Shown: positions 9,827 to 18,785, counted from the stretch's first letter. The stretch: DNA of 64,000 nt from Rhizobiales bacterium CCH3-A5 (GCA_001556025.1 LSIB01000163.1:124001-188000); one strand, 5' to 3'. Numbers and translations: made by a program. Notes: generated from the sequence alone by a model not told the origin.

Positions 9827-10378
9827 ATGAGCGTTTCACCCCTCAAGGCCACACTGCCCGTGACGGATGCGGTTCAGCCCCGCCTGCAGTCCGACCACAT
9901 CCCGTGGCCGCAGAAAACCCCCGCCTCCTGCCCGATCAGCGCCGTGAAGGCCCGCCTGCGCACCGCCGGCCTGCGTCCGACCCGCCAGCGCATGGCGCTG
10001 GGCTGGCTGCTCTTTGCCAAGGGCGACCGCCACGTCTCGGCCGAGATGCTTTATGAGGAGGCGATCCGCGCGCGCGAGCCGCTGTCGCTCGCCACCGTCT
10101 ACAATACGCTGCGCCAGTTCTCGGAAGCCGGACTGTTGCGGCAGGTTTCGGTTTCTGGCCCGAAGACCTTCTTCGACACAAACGTCTCCGAGCACCACCA
10201 CTTCTACAACGAGGAGGACGAGACGGTCGTCGACATTCCCGGCTCGACCATTCAGGTCGCCGGACTCCCCGATGCGCCCGAGGGCATGGAGATCTCCTCG
10301 GTCGAGGTCATCGTCCGCCTGCGCCGCGCTGACGGCGAAGAGACGCAGATGCGCGTGGCCGGGAGCCGGCATTCGTGA
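9827..10378 (+). CDS. irr: Iron response regulator Irr (Fur superfamily)
   Basis: 183-residue Fur-family protein with a winged-helix N-terminal domain (LRPTRQRMALGWLLF..., recognition region LSLATVYNTLRQF) and the Irr-type His cluster NVSEHHHFYNEE. Irr is the global iron regulator in rhizobia: it binds haem and is destabilised or inactivated when haem is plentiful. It represses iron-storage and iron-requiring genes under iron limitation. An extended N terminus of about 40 residues precedes the winged helix; I see no Gly-Cys-Pro haem regulatory motif there. The stop overlaps the GTG start of bfd, and an iron-control palindrome precedes the gene. Confidence 0.93.
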   Translation: MSVSPLKATLPVTDAVQPRLQSDHIPWPQKTPASCPISAVKARLRTAGLRPTRQRMALGWLLFAKGDRHVSAEMLYEEAIRAREPLSLATVYNTLRQFSEAGLLRQVSVSGPKTFFDTNVSEHHHFYNEEDETVVDIPGSTIQVAGLPDAPEGMEISSVEVIVRLRRADGEETQMRVAGSRHS

Positions 10379-10662
10379 TCGTCTGCTCCTGCAACGTCAT
10401 CTCCTGCCGCCAGATCAAGGGCATGATCGGCCCCGACGGCAGCGGCCCGGCGACGGCGGGCGAAGCCTATGACTGCCTCGGCTGCAGCCCCGATTGCGGC
10501 CGCTGCGCCCGCGCCGTGCGCTCGATTCTGGCCGAGGCGCGCGCCGCCTGCGCCAGCCAGTGCGGCTCCTGCGCCAGCCGCGACATCGAATGTGCGGTCC
10601 ATGTCCAGGTCGGCCAGATGATGGACGGCGTCGAGATCGCTGGTGACCGCGCCGCCGCCTGA
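10375..10662 (+). CDS. bfd: Bacterioferritin-associated ferredoxin Bfd, Cys-rich variant
   Basis: 95 residues starting with GTG that overlaps the irr stop (GTGA). The N terminus MIVCSCNVIS and the downstream C-L-G-C-S-P-D-C-G-R-C match the Bfd-type [2Fe-2S] fold, which reduces bacterioferritin to release iron. The protein is longer than Escherichia coli Bfd (about 64 aa) and carries a second Cys cluster (C-x3-C-x2-C...C) at about residues 58-72. Co-translation with irr and position before bfr fit the role. Confidence 0.85.
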   Translation: MIVCSCNVISCRQIKGMIGPDGSGPATAGEAYDCLGCSPDCGRCARAVRSILAEARAACASQCGSCASRDIECAVHVQVGQMMDGVEIAGDRAAA

Positions 10663-10731
10663 CCCCCTCGGCTCCCGCGAGAAAACAGCGCAGCGCCAAA
10701 TTTCTGTCTTTCCTTCTCTCTTATCCAAGCA

Positions 10732-10754
10732 TACATTAGGATCATTCTAATGTA
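10732..10754. promoter_or_regulatory. Irr box upstream of bfr
   Basis: Inverted repeat TACATTAG - GATCATT - CTAATGTA (8-bp arms). Read in the same register as the irr box it is ATTAGGA TCA TTCTAAT, one mismatch between arms. It lies 20 bp before the bfr start codon, where Irr binding would block expression when iron is scarce. Confidence 0.8.
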
Positions 10755-10774
10755 GAGCCGCGAGGAGAGCCGCC

Positions 10775-11260
10775 ATGAAGGGTGACAAGAAGGTCATCGA
10801 ATATCTCAACCGGGGGCTGCGCTCGGAGCTCACCGCGATCAGCCAGTACTGGCTCCATTACCGGATCCTCGACAATTGGGGTCTCAAGGAGATGGCCAAG
10901 ACCTGGCGCAAGGAATCGATCGAGGAGATGGTCCATGCCGACCGTTTCACCGACCGCATCCTGTTCCTCGAAGGCTTCCCGAACATGCAGACGCTCGACG
11001 CGCTGCGCATCGGCGAGAACGTCAAGGAAGTCATCGAATGCGATCTCAAGGCCGAGATCGAGGCGCGCGCGCTCTATCAGGAAGCGGCGACCTATTGCCG
11101 CGAGGTGATGGACTACCCCTCCGAAGAGCTGTTCCGGGCCCTGATGAAGGACGAGGAAGGCCATATCGACTTCCTCGAGACGCAGCTCGAGCTGATCGGC
11201 CGGATCGGGCTCGAACTCTATACCCAGAAGCATGTCGGCCATCTCGACGAAGGCCACTGA
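10775..11260 (+). CDS. bfr: Bacterioferritin
   Basis: 161 residues, the usual Bfr length. The ferroxidase ligands are visible: Glu18 (LRSELTAISQ), Glu51 and His54 (EEMVHADRF), Glu94 (KAEIEAR), Glu127 and His130 (DEEGHIDF). Met52, the inter-subunit haem ligand, is present. It stores iron as a 24-mer shell in the cytoplasm and is emptied through Bfd. It starts after GAGGAGAGCCGCC, a strong ribosome-binding site, and is followed by a clear intrinsic terminator. Confidence 0.97.
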   Translation: MKGDKKVIEYLNRGLRSELTAISQYWLHYRILDNWGLKEMAKTWRKESIEEMVHADRFTDRILFLEGFPNMQTLDALRIGENVKEVIECDLKAEIEARALYQEAATYCREVMDYPSEELFRALMKDEEGHIDFLETQLELIGRIGLELYTQKHVGHLDEGH

Positions 11261-11289
11261 GCCCGCGTCCGCATCGTGTGTCGTATCGA

Positions 11290-11320
11290 CGCCGGACCCG
11301 ACAGGGTCCGGCGTTTTTCG
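11290..11320 (+). terminator. Rho-independent terminator after bfr
   Basis: Perfect 10-bp stem CGCCGGACCC (11290-11299), loop GACA, arm GGGTCCGGCG (11304-11313), followed by TTTTTCG. It lies 30 bp after the bfr stop. Confidence 0.92.
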
Positions 11321-11326
11321 TTTCCC

Positions 11327-11364
11327 CGCCCTCATCCTGGGGGCCGCTCCTCGGGATGAGGGCG
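11327..11364. repeat. Short intergenic palindrome (CCCTCATCC family)
   Basis: Perfect 11-bp arms CGCCCTCATCC (11327-11337) and GGATGAGGGCG (11354-11364). The outer arms are the same as those of the longer palindromic element at 50867-50980, so this seems to be a shortened copy. Confidence 0.7.
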
Positions 11365-11461
11365 GTAGGAATGAGCGCAGTTCCCGGCCGACCGTGCTTA
11401 TGCGATTGACGGCCCCGCCCTGTCGGGACTAAGTCATATGCTGGTCAAGTGGCTGTTTTGA

Positions 11462-11478
11462 TTTGGTTTTATTCCAAA
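11462..11478. promoter_or_regulatory. Degenerate Irr-box-like palindrome upstream of hemP
   Basis: TTTGGTTTTATTCCAAA: 5-bp arms TTTGG/CCAAA with a 7-bp AT-rich spacer. Aligned with the irr box it keeps TTT-x-G and TTC-x-AAA. It lies about 70 bp before the hemP start, in an otherwise GC-rich region. Iron-dependent control is an inference. Confidence 0.4.
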
Positions 11479-11548
11479 CTTCCAACCTCGAGAAGCCGGC
11501 GCTCACGCTGACATCGCCGTTCAGGCATCGCCGCCAGGTTTCTCGTCC

Positions 11549-11731
11549 ATGAATTCCGCAACGCCCCCAGACCCCGCCGCAAGGACGGCTGCGCCATCCG
11601 CCCAGCCGGAGATCCCGGTCGTCGATGTCCGGCAACTGCTCGGCGAGGGCCGCGAGATCGTGCTTATGCATCTGGGCGAGGCCTACCGGCTGCGCATCAC
11701 CGCGCGCGAGCGGCTGATCCTGACCAAATAG
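11549..11731 (+). CDS. hemP: Hemin uptake protein HemP
   Basis: 60 residues. The C-terminal half matches the HemP family: V-D-V-R-Q-L-L-G-E-G-R-E-I-V-L-x-H-x-G-E-x-Y-R-L-R-I-T, ending in LILTK. In Bradyrhizobium-type bacteria HemP acts as a transcriptional activator of haem-uptake genes. The first 22 residues are Ala/Pro-rich. It lies downstream of bfr and its terminator, consistent with an iron/haem gene block, but no haem receptor gene is next to it. Confidence 0.88.
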   Translation: MNSATPPDPAARTAAPSAQPEIPVVDVRQLLGEGREIVLMHLGEAYRLRITARERLILTK

Positions 11732-11797
11732 ACGGCTCGCCAGAACGGCCCTGTCATGGCAGAAGCCGCGCATGGCGGGCGGATGCGGGATCGATTC

Positions 11798-12340
11798 ATG
11801 ACGGCACAGATTGTTTCGGTGAGCCGCGCAGCCAGCCATGGCTTCAGCAAGCCCGTCTGTGCGGAGATCCGCCTTTTGGCGGGCTTGGGCGTCGAAGGCG
11901 ACGCCCATTGCGGCGAGACCGTGAAGCACCGCTCGCGCGTCAAAGTCGACCCGACGCAAGCCAATCTGCGGCAGGTCCATCTGCTCCAGTCGGAATTGTT
12001 CGCGGAACTCGCCGCCCGCGGCATCGCGATCGGTCCCGGCGAGATGGGCGAGAACGTCCTGACGCGAGGCATCGACCTTCTGGCCCTGCCGACGGGCGCA
12101 CGGCTTCGTCTGGGCGACGAGGCGCTGGTCGAGGTCACCGGGCTCCGCAACCCCTGTCACCAGATCGAGGATTTCCGGCCGGGCCTGCTCGCTGCCGTGC
12201 TCGGGCGCGCTGCGGATGGCAGGCTCGTCCGCAAGGCCGGCGTGATGGCGATCGTGCTGGAAGGCGGCCCGGTGCGGCCGGGCGACGCGATTGGCGTGAC
12301 GCTGCCGGCACAGCCGCACCGGATGCTGGAGCGCGTCTGA
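11798..12340 (+). CDS. MOSC domain-containing protein
   Basis: 180 residues forming a single MOSC (Mo cofactor sulfurase C-terminal) domain. Visible conserved points are the start region IVSVSRAASHGF, GLGVEGDAH, the GEMGENV segment and the conserved cysteine in LRNPCHQI. Such stand-alone MOSC proteins belong to the YiiM/YuaD type and are thought to carry sulfur or handle Mo-cofactor-linked chemistry. I prefer the ATG at 11798 because family members begin near the first beta strand; an ATG at 11756 in the same frame adds 14 residues. Confidence 0.82.
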   Translation: MTAQIVSVSRAASHGFSKPVCAEIRLLAGLGVEGDAHCGETVKHRSRVKVDPTQANLRQVHLLQSELFAELAARGIAIGPGEMGENVLTRGIDLLALPTGARLRLGDEALVEVTGLRNPCHQIEDFRPGLLAAVLGRAADGRLVRKAGVMAIVLEGGPVRPGDAIGVTLPAQPHRMLERV

Positions 12341-12351
12341 GAGACACCAGA

Positions 12352-12376
12352 CAAAAGACCCGCCTTGCGACGGGTC
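12352..12376 (-). terminator. Terminator of the cold-shock gene
   Basis: Stem GACCCG (12357-12362) / CGGGTC (12371-12376). Read on the minus strand it is followed by TTTTGT. It lies 28 bp after the stop of the double cold-shock gene, and may also stop the convergent MOSC transcript. Confidence 0.65.
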
Positions 12377-12404
12377 GATGCTTTCTCAGACCGGCGCGCC
12401 GGTA

Positions 12405-13076
12405 TCAGACATAGCTGACATCGGCCGCCTCGGGGCCCTTCTTGCCGGCGCGGATCGAGAAGCGCACGCGCTGACCGTCCATCGGCGGCTGCAGGCCGGA
12501 GCGGCTCAGCGAGGAGACGTGCAGGAACACGTCGGGCCCGCCCTTGTCGGGCGCGATGAAGCCGAAGCCGCGCTCGGAATTGAAGAACTTGACCGCGCCG
12601 TCATAGGGGCCGTCCATCGGCCCGCTGTCGCGGCCGGAAAAACCGCCGCCGCGCTCGCCGCGATCGTAACCGCTACCACCGCCATAGCCGCCCCGGTCGC
12701 CGCCACCATAGCCGCGATCGCCGCCATATCCGCCGCCGCCGAAATCATCGCGCGGCGGACGGGGCGAGAACGGGCGCGGCGCGCGGTCGCCGCGCGGCGC
12801 GGGCGCCTGCGCGGTCGAGGCGTCGATCTCGTGGACCGTGACGACCTGCAGGCCGCGCCGGCCCTCGCCGAGATCGGCGATGATGGTGGCGCCGGGCTGG
12901 AGAGCCTGCTGGTCGAGCGGGCCAAGCGCGGAAATGTGCAGGAAGACGTCGCCCGAGCCGTCGGCTGGCGAGGCGAAACCGAACCCCTTTTCGGGGTCGA
13001 ACCATTTGACCTTGGCTTCGATGTTTTCGTGCGTGACGAAGGGCTGGGCGGAGGAAGGCGGGCGACGATCGTACAT
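12405..13076 (-). CDS. Tandem cold-shock-domain protein with Gly-rich linker
   Basis: 223 residues with two cold-shock domains. The first (about 18-80) carries KWFDPEKGFGFASP (RNP1 KGFGF) and VFLHIS (RNP2). The second (about 155-222) carries KFFNSERGFGFI and VFLHVS. Between them is a Gly/Tyr/Arg/Asp-rich linker (about residues 90-150) like RGG/FUS-type disordered segments. It probably binds single-stranded RNA or DNA as a chaperone. Double-CSD proteins are common in Hyphomicrobiales; the long Gly-rich linker is the distinctive part. Confidence 0.9.
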   Translation of the reverse strand: MYDRRPPSSAQPFVTHENIEAKVKWFDPEKGFGFASPADGSGDVFLHISALGPLDQQALQPGATIIADLGEGRRGLQVVTVHEIDASTAQAPAPRGDRAPRPFSPRPPRDDFGGGGYGGDRGYGGGDRGGYGGGSGYDRGERGGGFSGRDSGPMDGPYDGAVKFFNSERGFGFIAPDKGGPDVFLHVSSLSRSGLQPPMDGQRVRFSIRAGKKGPEAADVSYV

Positions 13077-13191
13077 GGAGCTTCAGGAGTGCGGTGATCG
13101 GGAGCACGCAATCTAGCGCAAGCCCGCCGTTCCGTCATCGGGGGCGCGGCAGGAAATTATCCGGCCGCCATGGCGGCCCGGTCGCGCTTCG

Positions 13192-13899
13192 TCAGGCCTG
13201 CCCGGCCGGCTCGTCGCAGCGGATCATCTGGACTTTCCGCGGCATTTCGCCGACGGCGGGCAGGAACTGCCCGCTGACCGGATCGAGCAGCATCAGCACA
13301 CCGGTTGCGACCGCGAAATAGGCCCCGTGCAGTTGCAGCCGGCCCTTGCTTTCGAGAATCTGGACGCATGGGAAGGTGCGCAGATTGGCGAGCGATTGCT
13401 GGATGGAAGCAAAGGCCAGGCGCTCGACATAGGTGTCGAGATCCTCGTTGCGGCCGCGCCCGCCGGTGCGCTGGGCGGCCGGGCCGATCAGCGTGATCCA
13501 CTGTCCGATGAAGTCGCCCGAAGAGAGCGGCCCCTGCGCATCGTCGGCGAAGGCGCGGATGCCGCCGCAGCGGCCATGGCCGAGCACCACGATATGCTCC
13601 ACTTTCAGCGCCTGTACGGCGTATTCCAGCGCGGCCGAGGTGCCGTGAAGGCCGTCATCGGGCGAGAAGGGCGGCACCAGATTGGCGACGTTGCGCGCGA
13701 CGAACATCTCGCCCGGCCGGGCATCGAAGATGATCTCGGGCGAGACGCGCGAGTCGCAGCAGCCGATCAGCATGATCTTCGGCGTCTGCCCGTCGGCGAG
13801 TTCCTCGTAGCGGCTCTTCTCGCGGTCGAAGCGGTCGTCGAGGAAAGCGCGGTAGCCTTCGGTCAGGCGCGCGGGGAACGGAGCGGCTGGGTTGTCCAT
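13192..13899 (-). CDS. Beta-class carbonic anhydrase
   Basis: 235 residues. The zinc ligands and the Asp-Arg dyad are visible: C-C-D-S-R at about residue 48, and H-G-R-C-G-G at about residue 108. It interconverts CO2 and bicarbonate in the cytoplasm. Length and motif spacing are normal for the bacterial beta class. The GTCCAT at 13894-13899 gives the ATG start, and the upstream region to 13964 separates it from yggT. Confidence 0.95.
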   Translation of the reverse strand: MDNPAAPFPARLTEGYRAFLDDRFDREKSRYEELADGQTPKIMLIGCCDSRVSPEIIFDARPGEMFVARNVANLVPPFSPDDGLHGTSAALEYAVQALKVEHIVVLGHGRCGGIRAFADDAQGPLSSGDFIGQWITLIGPAAQRTGGRGRNEDLDTYVERLAFASIQQSLANLRTFPCVQILESKGRLQLHGAYFAVATGVLMLLDPVSGQFLPAVGEMPRKVQMIRCDEPAGQA

Positions 13900-13964
13900 G
13901 GGCTTATCTCCAACAGGAGCCGCGCATGATCGTCAAGCCTTTGCCGTGCCCCTGGCGGCCACGC

Positions 13965-14255
13965 TCAGAACACGTTGGGGTAGATGTAGCGCGTGATCAC
14001 GCTCTGCACGAAGAAGATCAGCAGCAGCAGGATGATCGGCGAAATGTCGATGCCGCCGAGATTGGGCAGCATGTTGCGGATCGGCCTCAGCGCAGGTTCG
14101 GTGATGCGATAGAGCAGATCCCAGACGGTCGAGACGAACTGGTTGCGGGTATTGACCACGTTGAAGGCGATCAGCCAGCTTAGGATGGCGGATGCGATCA
14201 GGATCCAGACATAGAGCTGCAAGGCGAGCATCACCACATCAAGAACGGACCGCAT
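13965..14255 (-). CDS. YggT family membrane protein
   Basis: 96 residues with two hydrophobic segments (about 8-30 and 70-90) around the conserved N-Q-F-V...I-T-E-P-x-L-R-P-I-R motif that defines the YggT family. Members are linked to osmotic or cell-envelope functions in bacteria and plastids. The start at 14255 gives the usual family length. Confidence 0.92.
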   Translation of the reverse strand: MRSVLDVVMLALQLYVWILIASAILSWLIAFNVVNTRNQFVSTVWDLLYRITEPALRPIRNMLPNLGGIDISPIILLLLIFFVQSVITRYIYPNVF

Positions 14256-14329
14256 CGATATCCCTCATTTCATGGATTTTCCGGCCCGGACGACGCCCCG
14301 GCCGCGCTCCGCCAAAATGCCGCGAGCGA

Positions 14330-14358
14330 TTGACATTCACGCGACGCACGGCCTAGAA
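14330..14358 (+). promoter_or_regulatory. Promoter of tRNA-Ala
   Basis: TTGACA at 14330-14335 and CTAGAA at 14353-14358 with an exact 17-bp spacer, ending 12 bp before the tRNA. This is a near-consensus sigma-70-type promoter. Confidence 0.75.
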
Positions 14359-14370
14359 GGCCAGCGCCTT

Positions 14371-14984
<614 letters not shown>

Positions 14985-16043
14985 ATGTCCATGTTCAAGA
15001 ACCTGATCACGACCGCCGCCATCATCGGCGCCCTGACCCTGTCGGCGCAGGGCGCGCTGGCCCAGAACAAGCTGGAACTCAACATGGCGACGCCCTGGGC
15101 GGGCGGCCACTGGCTCGACATCGGCGCCAAGAAATACGCCGAGAACGTCGAGCGGATGACCGAGGGCCGCATCAAGATCAACGTCTTCCCGGCCGGCGCG
15201 CTCGGCCCGGCGCTGAAGGTGACGGAGACGGTGCAGAAGGGCGTCGCCGATATGGGCCACTCCTGGCCGGGCTATGACTGGGCGATCGACCGCACGGGGG
15301 CGATCTTCTCGGGCTGGTCGGCGGGGCCCAATCCCGAAGAGATGATGATGTGGCTCTATAATGGCGGCGGCGCCGATCTGTGGAAGCAGTGGCGCAAGGA
15401 GAAGTTCGACGTCGTCGCCTTCCCCTGCGGCGTGCTGGAGACCGAGTTCTTCATGCATTCGCACAAGCCGATCCGCACCGCCGACGACATGAAGGGCCTC
15501 AAGCTGCGGACCTCGTCCTCCTGGGCCGAGATCGCGCCGATGCTGGGCGCCTCCACGGTCGTGCTGCCGGGCTCGGAGGTCTTCAGCGCGCTGGAGCGCA
15601 AGGTCGTCGACGCGATCGAATGGGGCGGGCCGGGCAGCAACCTGTCGGAAGGTTTCCACAAGGTCGCGAAATACGTCATCATGCCGGGCCTGCATGCGCC
15701 CTCGGGCGCGCATGACTGCGTCTTCAACAACGCCACCTGGGCCAAGATCGGCGACAAGGACAAGGCGCTGCTCGAAATGGCCGGCCGCCTGACCGTGCTC
15801 GACACCTATCTCGGCTACGCCAAGAGCGACCTCGACGCCTATAAGCAGATCAAGGCGTCCAACATCGAGGTGATCCAGGTCGATCCGGGCCTCACCGCCG
15901 CCGTCGTCAAGGCGTCCGGCGAATGGGCCGAGAAGCAGGCCGCCGCCAACCCCTGGTTCAAGAAGGCCTATGACAGCCAGAAGGCCTTCATGGCGAGCGT
16001 CAAGCCGATGGCCGAGTTCCGCTTCGCCACCGGCACCCGCTGA
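14985..16043 (+). CDS. TRAP transporter solute-binding subunit (DctP family)
   Basis: 352 residues with a signal peptide (about 1-26, hydrophobic core IIGALTLSAQGALAQ) and the periplasmic DctP fold. The conserved arginine that binds a carboxylate is in the segment GLKLRTSSS. The ATG at 14985 follows AGGAAGAGGAAC; the longer frame from 14850 would bury the signal peptide. It delivers an organic acid, probably a sugar acid or hydroxy acid given the dehydrogenases and aldolase downstream, to the DctQM membrane subunits. Confidence 0.92.
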   Translation: MSMFKNLITTAAIIGALTLSAQGALAQNKLELNMATPWAGGHWLDIGAKKYAENVERMTEGRIKINVFPAGALGPALKVTETVQKGVADMGHSWPGYDWAIDRTGAIFSGWSAGPNPEEMMMWLYNGGGADLWKQWRKEKFDVVAFPCGVLETEFFMHSHKPIRTADDMKGLKLRTSSSWAEIAPMLGASTVVLPGSEVFSALERKVVDAIEWGGPGSNLSEGFHKVAKYVIMPGLHAPSGAHDCVFNNATWAKIGDKDKALLEMAGRLTVLDTYLGYAKSDLDAYKQIKASNIEVIQVDPGLTAAVVKASGEWAEKQAAANPWFKKAYDSQKAFMASVKPMAEFRFATGTR

Positions 16044-16107
16044 TCGTTCCGGGCCGGCAGACGCTCGCAGCCACGCCGGCCCGACCACCCTCCGACCGGG
16101 ATCGTCC

Positions 16108-16650
16108 ATGCCCATCGTCAGATTCATCGGCCATCTCTCGCTCTGGTCGGGCCGGCTGGGCGCGCTCGTCGTCCTGCCGCTCGTCCTCGCCATGGTCTTC
16201 GAGGTCGTCAGCCGCTACGCCTTCTCCGCGCCGACGGCATGGGCCTTCGAGCTCAGCTACATGATGATGGGCACGATCTTCCTGATGGGCCTGTCCTACG
16301 CCGTGCTGACGGACCAGCACGTCAACGTCGACTTCATCCATCAGGTGCTGCCGCGGCGCGCCATCGCCGCGATCGACGCGGTCGGCTACATCCTGATGGC
16401 CGGCATGCTGGCCTGGCTGACCAATGTGCTGGTCGCCAATGCGGCCGGCGTCTTCCGGACCGGCGAGGGCTCGGGCCTCTCGGCCTGGAACCCGCCGATC
16501 TGGCCCTATCGCATCGTCTACGCGCTCGGCTTCGGGCTGTTTGCGCTGCAATGCCTCGCAAAGGCGCTCGAGAACCTGATGGTGCTCTTCGGCCGGATGC
16601 CGGATCGGCCGCAGATTGGCGGGCAAGAGACGCAAGGGGCCGCCCGATGA
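16108..16650 (+). CDS. TRAP transporter small permease (DctQ family)
   Basis: 180 residues with four hydrophobic segments and the DctQ hallmarks E-V-x-x-R-Y-x-F near the end of TM1 and TAWAFELS before TM2. It lies 64 bp after the binding protein and its TGA overlaps the ATG of the large permease (ATGA), so the two are coupled. It forms the membrane complex with DctM, driven by a Na+ gradient in characterised TRAP systems. Confidence 0.92.
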   Translation: MPIVRFIGHLSLWSGRLGALVVLPLVLAMVFEVVSRYAFSAPTAWAFELSYMMMGTIFLMGLSYAVLTDQHVNVDFIHQVLPRRAIAAIDAVGYILMAGMLAWLTNVLVANAAGVFRTGEGSGLSAWNPPIWPYRIVYALGFGLFALQCLAKALENLMVLFGRMPDRPQIGGQETQGAAR

Positions 16651-17963
16651 CAGCCCAGACCGTCCTGTGGATGTTCCCGGTCCTGCTGGGCCTGATCTTC
16701 CTCGGCTTCCCCGTCGCCTTCTCGATGATGATCGCGGCGCTCGGCTTCGGCCTGCTGCGCTTCGGCGGCACGCTCGTCCACCAGTTCGCCCAGCGGGTCG
16801 ACGACCTCGCCACAAACTACGTGCTGGGCGCGATCCCGCTCTTCATCTTCATGGGCTCGATCCTGGAGCGCGCCGGCATCGCCGAGAAGCTGTTCGACGC
16901 GCTCTATATGTGGACGCGCCGGCTGCCGGGCGGGCTCGCCGTCGCGGCGCTGCTGATGTGCACGATCTTCGCCGCCGCGAGCGGCGTCGTCGGGGCCACC
17001 GAGACGCTGGTCGGCATGCTCGCCATCCCCGCCATGACCAAGCGCCGTTACGACAACTCCCTGATCGCCGGCACCATCTGCGGCGGCGGTTCACTGGGCA
17101 CCATCATCCCGCCCTCGGTCCCGGTCGTGGTGCTGGCGCCGATCGCGGCGATGTCGATCGGAGACCTGCTCGCCGGCATCCTGCTGCCCGGCCTGCTGAT
17201 GTCGACCCTTTTCATCGTCTATATCCTGATCATCTGCACGCTCCGGCCCGCGCTCGCCCCGCCCGAGACCGAGCCCGATCCGCGCAGCCTGGCCGAGAAG
17301 ATCAGGTTCACGCTGATCGCGCTGATTCCGCCGGCCTTCCTGATCTTCACCGTGCTCGGCACTCTGTTCATGGGGCTGGCCACGCCGACGGAAGCCGCCG
17401 CCTGCGGCTCGCTCGGCGTGCTGCTGCTGGCGGTCACCTACCGCCGGATGAGCTGGAGCCTGCTGTTCCAGGCCGCACTGCAGACCGTCTCGCTGACCGC
17501 GATGATCCTGGCGATCATTCTCGCCGGCGGCATGTTCTCGGGCGTCTTCTTCGCCTCGGGCGGCATGAGCGCGACCAAGGCGGTGCTCGACGCCTTCGGC
17601 CTCTCGCCCTGGTCGGTGATCGCGATCATCCTCTTCGTCGCGTTTATCCTGGGCTTCCTGATCGATTCGATCTCGATCATCCTGATCATCGTGCCGATCG
17701 CGATCCCGCTGGTGAAGAGCTTCGGAATCGACCCGCTCTGGTTCGCGGTGGTGCTGCTGGTGATCCTGCAGACGGCCTATCTGACGCCGCCCATGGCCCC
17801 GTCGATCTTCTACCTGAAGGCGATCGCGCCGCCGACGATGAAGCTCAAGCACATGTATTGGGGCGTCATCCCCTTCATCTGCTGCCAGTTGGTCGTGCTC
17901 GCCTTGCTGATCGCCTTCCCGGGGCTGGCGACATGGATGCCCAAGGTCATGTATGGCAACTGA
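16647..17963 (+). CDS. TRAP transporter large permease (DctM family)
   Basis: 438 residues and about 12 hydrophobic segments, typical of the DctM/ion-transporter superfamily. Signature stretches include AIPLFIFMGSILERAGIAE, the GGGSLGTIIPPS hairpin loop, and the second loop around TPPMAPSIF. It is the transport channel for the solute captured by the upstream DctP protein. The start overlaps the small-permease stop. Confidence 0.94.
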   Translation: MTAQTVLWMFPVLLGLIFLGFPVAFSMMIAALGFGLLRFGGTLVHQFAQRVDDLATNYVLGAIPLFIFMGSILERAGIAEKLFDALYMWTRRLPGGLAVAALLMCTIFAAASGVVGATETLVGMLAIPAMTKRRYDNSLIAGTICGGGSLGTIIPPSVPVVVLAPIAAMSIGDLLAGILLPGLLMSTLFIVYILIICTLRPALAPPETEPDPRSLAEKIRFTLIALIPPAFLIFTVLGTLFMGLATPTEAAACGSLGVLLLAVTYRRMSWSLLFQAALQTVSLTAMILAIILAGGMFSGVFFASGGMSATKAVLDAFGLSPWSVIAIILFVAFILGFLIDSISIILIIVPIAIPLVKSFGIDPLWFAVVLLVILQTAYLTPPMAPSIFYLKAIAPPTMKLKHMYWGVIPFICCQLVVLALLIAFPGLATWMPKVMYGN

Positions 17964-17999
17964 CCGAATCTGGACGATGGCGGACACCGGACGGACGAC

Positions 18000-18785
18000 A
18001 TGAAACTGGCAGGCAAGGTCGCGATCGTCACCGGGGCGGGCTCCGGCATCGGGCATGAGGCGGCGAAGCTGTTTTCGGCGCAGGGCGCGACCGTCGTCGT
18101 CGCCGACCGCAACGGGGCGGCGGCGCAATTCGTCGCCGCCGAAATCGCGGCGGCCGGCGGCAAGGCGACGGCCTTCACCGTCGATGTCGCATGCGAGGGC
18201 GAGGTCGCGGCGATGGTCGAGGCCACGGTTTCCGCCCATGGCCGGCTCGACATTCTCGTCAACAACGCCGGCTTCGGCTTCGCCGGAACCGTGGTCTCGA
18301 CCTCGGAGGCGGAGTGGGACGCGCTGATGGCGGTCAACGTCAAGGGCGTCTTCTTCGGCTGCAAGCACGCCATTCCGGTCATGGAGCGGCAGGGCGGCGG
18401 CGCGATCGTCAACACGGCGTCGGCCGCGGCCAATATCGGCATCCACGACCGCGCGGCCTATGTCGCCTCCAAGGGCGCGGTGGCGGCGCTGACGCGGGCC
18501 ATGGCGATCGACCATGTCGATGCGAATATCCGCATCAACGCGGTCGCGCCGGGCACGATCGAATCGCCCTATTTCACCGAAATCCTGAACAGGCCCGGCG
18601 CGGATGAACTGCGGCGCGGGCTGGAGGAACGCCAGGCGATGGGGCGGATGGGCCGCCCGGTCGAGATCGCGCAGGCGATGCTCTGGCTCGCCAGCGACGA
18701 CGCCTCCTTCTGCACCGGCACGGTGATGGTCGTCGATGGCGGCTGGACCGCGCAGGGCGACCGCAAGGCCAAAAACAAGAACTGA
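18000..18785 (+). CDS. SDR family NAD(P)-dependent oxidoreductase (first)
   Basis: 261 residues, classical short-chain dehydrogenase: cofactor loop TGAGSGIG, structural NNAG, catalytic Ser in NTASAAA and Y-V-A-S-K. An acidic Asp at the end of beta-2 (VVADRN) suggests NAD over NADP. It follows the TRAP large permease by 36 bp and is probably co-transcribed, acting on the imported hydroxy acid or its product. Confidence 0.92.
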   Translation: MKLAGKVAIVTGAGSGIGHEAAKLFSAQGATVVVADRNGAAAQFVAAEIAAAGGKATAFTVDVACEGEVAAMVEATVSAHGRLDILVNNAGFGFAGTVVSTSEAEWDALMAVNVKGVFFGCKHAIPVMERQGGGAIVNTASAAANIGIHDRAAYVASKGAVAALTRAMAIDHVDANIRINAVAPGTIESPYFTEILNRPGADELRRGLEERQAMGRMGRPVEIAQAMLWLASDDASFCTGTVMVVDGGWTAQGDRKAKNKN

